The notes beneath the pieces are model-generated. The model did no database searches, was not told where the DNA came from, and saw only the letters and a program-made list of their open reading frames with translations. A stretch of 47,865 nucleotides of DNA from Hymenochaete sp. R1. Its lineage: Eukaryota; Basidiomycota; Agaricomycetes; Hymenochaetales; Hymenochaetaceae. Every line of letters begins with the position of its first letter. Position 1 is the first letter of the stretch. The stretch spans positions 1 through 47,865 of the forward strand of contig JAFREE010000177.1 in assembly GCA_019400425.1 (NCBI GenBank), read 5' to 3'. The position numbers and the translations under genes were made by a program. This document shows positions 1 to 9,990 of the stretch, piece by piece.

Positions 1-560
1 TTTGTCTTTGAAGGAACCTACACGTAGAGATTACACAGTCAGTAGTGAGCATCAGAGTCGATGTGTATCAAGTTCGAATACCTAGTCAAATCCCTCGCAT
101 TCAAGACTTTGTGCTCGGAGAAGGAGACGATGTACTCGTCTCTAGATCCGTAGACATTCGAAACGAGAATTTTTACAGTGATATTGGCTGGCAAAGGCTC
201 GCCAACGATGAAGACATTCCTCGCACCATCCAAGACTTTGACGGAGTACCTCGACAATTCCCTGCATCCTTCAAGGCCTTGAGAAATTTCCTTAAGCACT
301 CCGCTGTCATTTTTTTCCGGGCCTGATACGATCTCGATTGAATATTGGTGCACCGTAGTCCCTTCGGAGAAAGTCACCGGGAATGCGTTAGCTCGCAACG
401 CGATTGCTGACCCGGTCGTGCCGGGACTGATGTTCAAACCAGCAATGTTCTGCGTCGCGAAAGCCGCCTGGAGTCCCTCAATGTCATGGCTAGCGCCGCG
501 CGTTCTGGTAGTACTGATGCTGCTACGCATCATTGGGTGAGTTGGACGAGATGCGTCCAT
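1..560 (-). CDS. Argonaute-like protein, 5' part (N domain only), runs off the left edge
   Basis: Small-RNA-guided silencing protein; only the N-terminal domain is inside the window. Visible are the conserved 'GTTGSAIALRANAFPV' block, then 'VHQYSIEI', 'LDGARNVFIVGEPLP' and 'ARDLTR', which follow the order of the Argonaute N domain (GT.G..I.LR.N.F.V, YDV.I, DGRKNL, linker). Reading on without splicing meets a stop at 39-41, but a good intron (donor GTATTC at 81, branch-like CTGAC, acceptor GTGTAG, 64 nt, 18-81) removes it and joins to 'RFLQRQ' at the edge, so the gene probably continues to the left. I chose the ATG at 560. The upstream in-frame ATG at 656 overlaps a TATAAAAG box, so it would lie above the transcription start. 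PAZ and PIWI domains are outside, so slicer activity cannot be judged. Confidence 0.72.
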
Positions 561-645
561 CTTTAGGAGTAAAGCTAGAAGGTTGCGATGGGCGAGAAGA
601 GACTCGAGTCTGCGGAATGAGAGCCATATGGAAGCCACGCTAGTG

Positions 646-653
646 CTTTTATA
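646..653 (-). promoter_or_regulatory. TATA box of the Argonaute-like gene
   Basis: TATAAAAG on the minus strand, about 86 bp upstream of the chosen ATG at 560. It decides against the longer reading from the ATG at 656. Confidence 0.4.
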
Positions 654-656
654 CAC

Positions 657-2237
657 ATATCGAGTATTTTGGGATCCAGTAGTATGCGCTGCGCGCGAGT
701 TGTTGAATTATTGTAGCCATAACGCAAAGCATTGTGTTAAGAAACTGCGGGACCAAGGTCATTCCACTCAGGGTAGATGTCCCCTTTCCAAGAGATGACT
801 GCGCGCGTGAAGAGAGCAATCTCGAGCTGGAATGTATAGGAGCGCACTACGCCTTTTGCCGAGAGCTTGAGGGACTCATGAAGGATGTTGTGAGGGTATG
901 GTGTTGAAGGGCTACGGAGTATTGATCATTCGCGAGCCTTTTCCCCAGCTAAATAGAAAATCTTACTCGAGAAGTGATGGTAAAGTTTGCAAGCGATAAT
1001 GGGTCACCCGAAATGTGAAGCTATTCTATTTATGTCAATGAAAACGGCGTTCGTCTTGACACGACACGGGGTGTGGTTCAGTGGTTGGACCCTAAGCCAT
1101 TCATTATCGTCTAAAGTTTGGTCCTTTAGATCACACTGGCAATGAGATGAAAAAGAGAAGCTCACTCAAGAACGTGGCGAAGGAATTTCAGCTGCGGACT
1201 CGAATAGCATAGTCTAAGCTCGGGCCAAGGCTCCGATACCAAGTTATGGTAGCGTGAAAAGCTCTGCGTTGAACAACAGGGTGGGTCGCCGGTCAGGGCC
1301 GTCCCAGGGGGAAAGCGAACTTCCTTTCTGCTCAGGAGGCGGCCTGACTTCGGACAAGTGACCCAAATAGACACAACAAGGGGATCGAAGCGTACACGTC
1401 GCGCAAGCTATTCGATGAAACGCGCGCTCGCAGCAATCCTCACTCGAGAAGTCACAATGCGCAGCTAACCAAGAGATCAAACGCGGATAATCCTCGAGGA
1501 GTACATCCCACGTTTCTTCAGATTTCGATCATCGCGCATCTGGTTGGGCTGGATCTGAGCGGCGGAGATTGCGGGTCAAAGAGGTCACTGTTACAGTGTT
1601 AGAATTTTAGAGATGACGATGGTAGGAAGACAAGTAAGTTTCATGTGCCTTCGAGTCCGGCCATTGCCCGAGGAGAAGCTCTTTGTTGGGTACCTCCAAA
1701 AAGGGAAACGTCGATCATATATCGCCCCCAATAGCATCTGGCTCGTTCCACCGAAACCATAAAAAGGTATCCGGCAGCCGCCTTCTATGGTTTCATCCAT
1801 GCCCACTTTTTGAAGTTCCTACGAAAATTTAAATCGCATTTTCTACTAGCACGTTGGCATTCATATCATAGCCGAGCATCGCTTCCTCTTTTGGGGGCAT
1901 GGGGTCAAGATATATTGCTATTCGAAGGTATCCCAGTTACAGCCACGGTCTGACCACTTGACATTCCGCTCGAGATGTTTAATTGGTCAATTAGACAGAC
2001 TGCGTAGTGCGAGGGAATGTCACTATTTACATGTGCGTATCCGCTACGTCAGAATATCAAAGGGAGCACTCTAAGCTCGAATAATGATAAAGAAAGTCAT
2101 GTCGTCTCCAAAAACAATCCGACTAAGTGTGTCATTTGAAGCTGTTAAACCCTCGACAGACAGAGCAAGAAATTGATGCAGGAAGGCATCAGATCAGTGA
2201 CACCTCGTCTCCAGCTAGGACAACCACCGCCATAGCT
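657..2237. other. Intergenic stretch without a recognisable gene
   Basis: Only short overlapping ORFs with no family resemblance and no coherent exon chain on either strand. It separates the 5' end of the Argonaute-like gene from the 3' end of the MFS gene, so it holds the Argonaute promoter. Confidence 0.5.
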
Positions 2238-4216
2238 TTATCGAATTGCGCTATTTCCCCACCTGTTCTTTTCTTTCTGATGAAGCCAACCAGCCACCGT
2301 GAGCAAGAACGCGGCTGCACACAACGTCGACTGCCAGAAGCTCATTAGTATTGGAAAATACACTATGAGAAGCGGGGAACACTGACTCCGCAAAAAAGGG
2401 ATGGTCGCAGCCAGAAATTCTGCGACGTCAGCAGAGCTCCGTAAATAGGTGGGCCGATGAGAACCCCGAAGCCTGTCAGGAATTAGTATTAGTAACCGTA
2501 CCGGTGACGGAAGCGTCAAAAATTTACCGCCAATGCCATATCCGACACCTATCCTTGCGCTACGCAGGAACAAGTGAGTTGATGGGGGGATAAGAGTGAG
2601 ATGCACTATATGCACTTACCCTACTTCAGAGACATCCCGAGAAAGCCCGGCAAACAAGGGTCCAAGCAAAGAAATAGCTATCAAAGTTGAGCCCTTTGAT
2701 TTGGAGTCAAATAAAGAAGTACTCACAGGCACCCGAGAAGAATCCACAAAGGATAGCCATGACGACAGCTCCAGCTGCGCTCACCACCGCGACAGACAAG
2801 CAGTAAATGAGAACACCAAGTGCCACGATGCTCGGAACTATCAGGTTAAAGACGCCTGTCCTGTCCACAATTATAGTGGGCAGGATACGTCCGAATCCAC
2901 TTGAGAAATTAAATATTGCGATCTAGTATCCATTAGCTTCCCTTCACGAACTCGAAGAATATGCTAACGTACTGCATAGAATGCCAAAGTGGCACTGACT
3001 CCCCTTTTCACGGCTTCAAGCTGCAAGAAGAAAACCGGAAAGAACCCTCCCGATGAGAACAAGAGAGTCCCAATGCATGCTATAAGAAAAACCCAATCCG
3101 AAAGGAATCCACGCCAATACGCCAACCGCTGCGTAAGTGTCTCGTTCCTCTTGGGCGGAAGCCTCGTGCTCATGAGGAAATTAGCGATCACGAGCAACGC
3201 GAGGTTGAAGAAGGCGCTGATTCGGACGCCCCAGGCGAAGCCTACACGTCCATAGATGAGTTGGTTGAGCATGATGGGGTGAATGACGCCTCCTAATGAT
3301 GAACCGGCAGCAACGATGCCCATAGCTAAGGAACGCTTCCGCTTGAAATGGTGGGCGGTGATACCCAGTGCAGGTATGTAGATAAGGCCTGCTCCAAGTC
3401 CCTGGCCAAGACCTTGTGCAAGGAAGAGCTGTAACATGCCAAGAAAAAGCAAATTGAAAATGTTAATCAGGATAATAAAAATTAGGTATTGAAAGGCCTA
3501 CCTGGTACCATTGCTGCGGCGGCGAGATTGAAACCATAAATATACAAAAAACGAATATCGCAGAGCCCGCGATCATGATAGCTCGACTGTATGCAATAGA
3601 CTATCAGATGTTTTGCTTCTTCAAGAGAACACCTACTCACAAGTGACCAACATCCATTGCATAGCCAGAGTAGATGCCAACGCTAAATAAGCAGAATGTC
3701 TGCGCACTTCCTATCCAGCTACAACAGAAACTAAGAATGTGGAAAACAAGCGACAGAGAACTCCCCTGACCTTATGGTGGATGAAGAAAAGTTGGAAAGG
3801 TATTCCCGAGTGTAGAAGTCTAACGTTCACCATCAGCTTTCGTCGTTCCTCTCAATCCCGTAGGCCTCCACGTACCTTCGTAGACACCAAAGCTATTCAC
3901 ATAGCTAGGCATGGGGCATCATAAGACTTTGCTTGAACTGCATACGGTAAACTGAACATACCCAAACGAGCTGAAGAGTACGATGAATCTATGAACGGTA
4001 TGAGTCCACAAATAGCAACGAGTCAACAAAACAACAGACTCACGCCCCGACAAGAGTGGACCAAGCCTGTGCCCCTCCATCCGGAATAAGCGGCTGCGCT
4101 ACTTGCTGAACCACAAGCTCCTCGAACACAGTTGACCGACTTCCATCGGACTTGTCGTTCGTATTGTCGGTCTTTCCCGACTCCAAGAAGGAGGCGTTAG
4201 CAGACGGAAAGGACAT
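2238..4216 (-). CDS. MFS transporter, monocarboxylate/MCH-like family
   Basis: Twelve-helix plasma-membrane carrier of the major facilitator superfamily, monocarboxylate-porter-like (fungal MCH group; substrate not deducible). The first exon (4044-4216) ends in the family signature 'PDGGAQAWSTLVGA'. Later exons give 'YVNSFGVYE', 'DFYTREYL', 'WIGSAQTFCLF', 'SISPPQQWYQ', then a long exon (2964-3452) with 'GLGAGLIYIPALGITAHHFKRK', the central loop 'LPPKRNETLTQRLAYWR', and 'SSGFGRILPTIIVDRTGVFN' followed by several C-terminal helices. About eleven exons joined by 50-70 nt introns keep one frame throughout. The last intron has donor GTCAGT and branch ACTAAT before the final exon ending in TAA at 2238. 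It looks complete and intact. I set the start at the ATG at 4216 because it is in frame with the PDGG motif; the longer ORF upstream stops. Confidence 0.85.
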
Positions 4217-5023
4217 TGGGATGAGAATGCGAAAGCGAGGTCTAGGTGGTTCGTTGCCAGGTGTATTTTATACCGTCGAGGACTTTGACGGATGCTTGAT
4301 GGACCCATGGAGTCGATTCGGAAGAAGACATGACACTGCCAGGTATTAGGTAGATTGTGAAGTCGGCGTAGACCAAATATAAACTCTCGAAGATGAGCTG
4401 ATGGCGAGGTAGTACAGGTATGTGTGTGGCGAAGCGCGAACTCGGTCTCGGCTCACGGCCGGGCTTGTCAATCTTTACGTAAGATATACTTTGGCTTTGG
4501 TGTCCGCGTTTTCATTCTCACATTAATATTTACATTGTGCACTGCAAATTGTACAGCCAGGTCGCCATTGACTGTGTACATACGAAGTCATTCGTTCAAT
4601 CGAATCACAGGCTATTACACATACATTATTAAAGAAAGGTATGCTACTGCCACAGCCCGTACTTTGTTCGTTTCAACCCCTCGAAACTATCAAGTCGTAT
4701 AAACCCAACGCGGTGAACCTCGGACCATAGCGATCGGAGCAAACAAGTGATTGACCGAGATGAATCAAGTCGTGTATCTTGACTCCCAGCTGGTATACTG
4801 CTTGATGAGCTTGATATGAAACCTTACCGAGTGCCTTTTTATAGCTTGTTCCGTGTTCGGAGATGCTAATTACCAGAGAGTCGGACGCGACCCAAAGCCG
4901 ACTGACCCGGCTATCAGAGCATCTCATTGACGTTAGAGAGGGAAGGAAGTGGAAAAAACGTATATGCACTCGATCCAGTCTTTGACCAACCGATCTTCTT
5001 GTCGAAATGAACTCAGGCCATTA
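4217..5023. other. Intergenic stretch upstream of the MFS gene
   Basis: No supported gene. It holds the 5' flank of the MFS gene and unassigned sequence; the short ORFs show no family motif and no splice-consistent continuation. Confidence 0.4.
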
Positions 5024-5290
5024 CTAAAACGAATAGCGAAAGGAGTCGGTCAACACATGTCGGTTTGCACGCCTCGTTACCAGTCCATCTATTTTCATTG
5101 TTGTAGCTGGCTCCGTAATCGAGTGCGTATCTTCAACCGCATGGTCCGAGGTGTCAACGTTCGAGTCCGTATACTCATACTCAAATAAGAACTATAAAAC
5201 CTCAAGAGCATTACCCCAGCTGCCACCTACGTGAGAAAACGAAGGACCTTGAGCGTTCGATCGTTATGATCGTTTGAAAAAAAACTTACC
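5024..5290 (-). pseudogene. Relic of the last exon of a seven-helix membrane protein gene
   Basis: This stretch matches the 3' end of the gene at 6514-8068. A reading of the minus strand gives an acidic tail ending in 'EPATTMKIDGL', against 'EAATTMKLDGL' in the intact gene, and the preceding intron is recognisable from the shared string GACCTTGAGCG..TCGAT...TTATGATCG (about 5247-5275, and 6742-6770 in the intact copy). The start of the exon now carries a stop, and the rest of the gene (all membrane helices) is missing. Repeat copy 1 follows directly. It is the left remnant of a tandem duplication. Confidence 0.55.
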
Positions 5291-6513
5291 TTTTAAGCGT
5301 GAGTAATTACGGAAGACATGACTGTGTCTGTGAAACATGAAATTTGCTCTCGATAACATATATAGAAGCGCACACGTTGTTTTCCGATGGTTGTTGAGAC
5401 GGTGGCTCGACGGCCTTGAAGTCGGATTGAGCCCTAAAAAGATGCGTCTAAGGCAACGCTTGGAAGTTGTCGCTGACACCGATCAGACAGGACCGCACGG
5501 ACGAGATTAAACACCGCTGACTGCATCGGAAATAAACTTGTCGTTTATTGGGCGTCGATGATGTTCAATGTAGTACCAAAATAAGTCGCTGGAGAATCTT
5601 CAAGCAGACGAATGTAGCGTCCCAAAGGAAATAGAATTGACGTCCTGAGTCGCGTCCTATGAGACACGCTGTGGATCTAAGACAGGATTCAGTGAACGCC
5701 TCCGATGATGTCTGATTGAACGCTAATAAAACTCGGATTTTAAAGAACAGTGCTGAACGATAAGCAATAAGGAACTAAAAAGTCAGGTTATGGTTACGCA
5801 GGGACCCCCTTATTAGAGTCTGAAAACTTTGTGAGACGCTTGATCCTGTGAGAATATACAGCTATATTTGGCAAGACCGTGCTCCTCCAACGAACCACTC
5901 GAACCGAACCCCGCCAATTTTGAACAGCTTTGATCACAACGTTTACCTTCATTGTTCTGACTCTCAGCCCTCTTCGAGAACTTAGATTTAATGCACACAC
6001 CTGTGCCTTGCGGCTGCTAGTCCTTATCATCGACTCCGCTTTTGCCTGTTTGTGTCATACTAAGTAGTCCAGCGTCGACGACCTCTTTCGTAACTTGAGC
6101 GAAGTGGTAATGGAACGCTTTACTAGAGGTCCAAACTTGAGACTTGGTGTTCAAAAGAACAAGCAAAATATTCATCATGGGCCTCTGCCTAGCGCCTCGA
6201 ATGATTCGAATGGAAGACCTATAGTACGCTTTGCTCTCTTTTGCAACGAGATACTCGTCTGACATACTGTTCACGTCTGATGTACGCAACTGCGGTGATG
6301 CTCGCCAACAAAACAAATTCCGATGATTTGAGAGCGGAAAATACATCATGACCAATAAAATGTCAACTGTCAAACTTTGAAGAACTGTCCTGAGACTGGG
6401 CGCGGAATGAGTTCGCTTCATCTTCCTGCATCCATAAGCAACTATTCAGAAGTGACTGTAAAAGCTCACAGTTCGATGGCTACTTTTCAGGTCGATATCG
6501 ACCTCGTGGACGC
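5291..6513. repeat. Dispersed repeat, copy 1 (second copy at 8683-9990)
   Basis: About 1.2 kb that aligns with 8683-9990 over most of its length in the same orientation, with scattered substitutions and small indels. Anchors are AAATTTGCTCT (5341), AATCCGA/CAATCC near 5425, the stretch around 5941-5965 (CAACGTTTACCTTCATTGTTCTG) and CTCGCTGACCTCATATCAGA (6522). On the minus strand a 134-codon ORF (6017-6421) is open here but broken in copy 2. Some changes there are conservative at protein level, so the repeat may include an old gene I cannot name. No terminal inverted repeats or transposase motifs were seen. Confidence 0.55.
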
Positions 6514-8068
6514 TCACCACCTCGCTGACCTCATATCAGATGCCGTTATAGGATTCGAGAGACAGGCTTTCACGCCGCTCTCCAATCCATCCAATTTCAT
6601 TGTTGTGGCTGCCTCCATAAATAGATTATCGTCAGCCACACGGGCCGCGGCGTTGTTCGTCCCCTCGGAGTACTCAGAAGGGAGGGTTAAAACTACAGGA
6701 GCATTACTTCGGTCGTTGCCTGCCAGTGAGTGAGTAACAAATGACCTTGAGCGCTCGATTTTTATGATCGATAGAGAACGTACTGTCATCAAAGCTTCTT
6801 GAATCCTGATATTTCCTTTTCTGTAGAGAGATACTAGCGTGGCCTGGGTCGGATCGAGTAATTGTTGTTTGGTTCCGAAAGACTAGGATCGGGGTCGTGC
6901 TGGTACCCAACTCTGTCGAGGATAAAGACCTGGTCGCCAAACCAAGCCCCACGCGGATGATCACCAGAGAAAAGACAATGCCAATGAGTTGGGTAATCTA
7001 TTAATCGCCGGTGAGAACATGCACAGGAAAAGGGAATAAATTCGATTTACGAAATCCAAAATCAGCAACTGAACGAAGCTTTTTGTCAGATAAAGTGACA
7101 GCAGAATGATAAGGCAGGTCGAGTAGATAGCGCCGGACTCGATAATAATGACTGCTGCGGACGAGAGAGATGACGTCCCACCAAATGCAGACGTTGTTTG
7201 CTTATGAATTGTATAGATTCGAAAAGCAATGAGGACTTGGAAACCGTGTTAAGCTCTCGGTGCTCGCGCATAACTCAAAGAACACTTACGAGTGCAGCTA
7301 AAATTAGTCACTAAAGATAAGACAAAGAGTGGCATAATCCAGTCACGAAGAGCCGGTACGAAGATGGAAATCCCGTCGGGCTCAAATGCGGGGCGCGCGC
7401 AAGCACCTATTCCCATAACCTGCCGGGGTTTTAGTCCTTCGCAATTGCACAAGTGAAATTATGCAGGCTTGCCTATACTTGCGATGAAGCACACCAAGAC
7501 AGGCAAGCAAACACGTCTGTCACCATTCCACGTGAGATATAGTCGAAAGAACTAAGTTTCGGTCGGCCAGAGTCATGAGCTTTTCGAATTGGTGGAAGAG
7601 TTCTTTGAAGCTACTCACCATGAAACCGTCTCCAATGAGTGTTTGGACAAGGTAAGTGCCAGTTTTGAAAGTGAAAGATCTATCGTTTATCTTTGTCAAG
7701 AAGGTCAATGACTCGGTATGTGACGTCGAAGTCCTCAAAAGTCTGTAAAGATCTCCGGCAAGATGCTTGAGGACGTGAGAAAGAGCATACAGTGTTCCAC
7801 ATATCGGGTACGCACCACAGTTGCGGTAAGAAACATTACTACCGACACTGCCAAAAGTGACTTATTCAAACGTTCCCCGCAGAGTCTCTTCCGAAAGTGC
7901 AGGACATAGACTGAAGCTGAAAATATACATATATAAATCCCTGCCAAACAGAAGTTACAGAATGCATTAGCTGGCCGAATTCTTCTGATAAGCAATGAAA
8001 AGAATACCATATGCTATGCCCTCAACGAGCATTGACGCGTAAGTAATCTGTACTGGATCTTCAGTCAT
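6514..8068 (-). CDS. Seven-helix fungal membrane protein, paralogue 1
   Basis: Multi-pass membrane protein of an Agaricomycete orphan family; function unknown. Exon by exon it matches the gene at 17423-18936: start 'MTEDPVQITYASMLVEG', then 'GIYICIFSASVYVL', 'LNKSLLAVSVVMFLTAT', 'GDLYRL', 'FLTKINDRSFTFKTGTYLVQTLIGDGFM', 'FFRLYLTWNGD', 'PLFVLSLVTNFSCT', 'SAAVIIIESGAIYSTCLI' and 'VIIRVGLGLA'. Seven hydrophobic segments can be counted, followed by a polar cytosolic tail with 'NQTTITRSD'. The last intron (branch in ACTCACTCAC) leads to an acidic, Ala-rich tail ending 'SDMRSARW' at 6514; this end is supported by the relic at 5024. One intron appears to use a GC donor (GCAAGC) where the paralogue has GTGAGT. 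No disabling change was seen. Confidence 0.72.
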
Positions 8069-8682
8069 GACGGATGTTCAGCCGCAGAGGTGCAGAAGGG
8101 CAAGCGTCCTACTCTGCTCCTCCTTATAACGTTGCGTCAACCCCCAAAGATAGATGCATAGCTGCGAGATCAAAGGTAAAAATAGACCAACAAAAGGGGT
8201 GCCGTAGTGATAAACCCCAAAATTTGTGGCTGACGGAGTAAAAGTGATACTTATCACAAACATTATCTGCGTCATTCATAATGACATCCTATTCATATTC
8301 CCAGAGATGACTTGACTCGTATCATTGAGGACCACCACAAACTCTACAAAGGAACCGCGAGCAGCGAGGGCCATATCGGGGTCAATGTACGGGGCAAGCA
8401 GAAAAGCCGATGCGATACCCTGAGATTGATGTTTCTCCTATTTGGACACATCAATGGACAACGCGAGTTATTCGGTTTCTGCAACACTAAGTCTTGCAAG
8501 TCGTCAGAGGTTCCCATGAACACGCTTGCGGATAAGACGGACAAGATTTGTGCTGCTCACCGACCCCCACCGAGCCGCCAGATGATGCGGAACTATTCAT
8601 CAAGCATGCTGGGACAGCGCGGGAGAGCATATAATAATATTTGACAATCACTGGTGTTTTGAAGGGATCGTACGTCATTTTC
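8069..8682. other. Upstream region of the membrane protein gene, possible minor exons
   Basis: The minus strand can be read as 'IASAFLLAPYIDPDMALAA' and 'RGSFVEFVVVLNDTSQ' (about 8290-8430), preceded by an ATG-led piece 'MTYDPFKTPVIVKYYY' near 8670. These look protein-like and could be scraps of another membrane protein gene, but I could not build a full exon chain or name a family. Confidence 0.25.
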
Positions 8683-9990
8683 TCATTCCGTCATCTTGGA
8701 TTGTGGGTAGTCACCGAAAACACGACCGTGCCTATAGAACCGAAACATGAAATTTGCTCTTGACAACACACACATATATATATAAACGCATACGTTGCTT
8801 TTGGGTGGTAGCGGATACGAAATCTCGACGGACTTGAAATCGGATTGGGCTCTAAAAAGAGTCGGCAAAGGCAGCGCTTGGAGATGTCGTTGACACTGGC
8901 TAGACAGGATCGCACGGACGAGAAAAACCACCACTGGCTCGCCGGGGATCACCCCATCGTTTATTAGGTGTCGATTGTATCCAATGTAGTACCAAAACAA
9001 GTGCTGAAGACATCTCAGGCAGTCGAATGTAGCGTCCCTACGAAAGGAACAGAATTGACGTCTTGTAACGTGTCCTCTGAGACACGTTATGAAGGTCAGA
9101 CGAAATCCAGTGAGCGCCTCCGATGAAGGACGATCGATCGCTGATAAAACTCGGGTTTTCAAGCACAGTGCTGAGCGATGAACAATATGGAAATAAGAGA
9201 ACATGAACACAGTACGCAGTGAACCACGAACCACATTAATATTGACGATTCTTTGAGGCGCATGATCTCGTGAGAATATATTGCTATATTTGGCAAGATC
9301 TTGCCCGTTGAACGAACCACTCGATCCTCAGCTTTGATCACAACGTTTACCTTCATTGTTCTGGCCCTCAGCCCTCTTCAAAAATTTTGATTTAATGCAC
9401 CACACACCTGTACTTATTAGCTGTCTAAAGTCAACGAGTCCTTATCATCAACTCCACTATCGTCTGTCTGTGTGATAGAAGTAGTTCGGCCTCGACGACT
9501 TCATTGCCAGTGGTAACACGGACGAAACGTTAATGAAAAGCTTCACCAAAGGTCCAGACGTGCGACCTGATGTTCAAAATAATAAGCAAAAAAACCGTGG
9601 GGGGTTTTCGCCGAGCCATGCGAATGATTCGAATAGAAACCCTATAGTGAGCTTCACTCTCTTTTGCAACGAGATACTCGCCTGACTTATTGATCGCGTT
9701 TGACAGACGCAGGTGATGCTCGCCAACAGAACAAACTCCAATGATCCGGAAGCGGGGAAGTCATCGTGAACAATAAAATGTCAACTGCCAAAGAACTACT
9801 TTGAGACTAGGTGCGGAATAGGTTCGCTTCATCTTCATGCATTCGAGAACAAAAACTCAGAGGTAACCGTGAAGACTCTCGGTTTCGATGACTGCTGTCT
9901 ACGCCTATATCGAACTCGTGGATGCTCGTCACCTCGCTGACCTCATATCAGACGTTGTTATAGGATTCGGGGCACAGGCTCTTCGAGTTA
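8683..9990. repeat. Dispersed repeat, copy 2 (first copy at 5291-6513)
   Basis: It aligns with 5291-6513 in the same orientation. The minus strand carries a 183-codon ORF (8683-9234) that is not preserved in copy 1, and the 134-codon ORF of copy 1 is interrupted here by several stops, so neither copy looks like a maintained gene. A short TA run (8770-8783) marks a variable spot. The end near 9990 is where similarity to copy 1 fades. Confidence 0.55.

Noticed and set aside
1066..1140. tRNA-like string (GTGGTTCAGTGGTTGGA resembles an A box)
   Set aside because: No matching B box (GGTTCRANYCC) at the right distance and no cloverleaf or acceptor-stem pairing.
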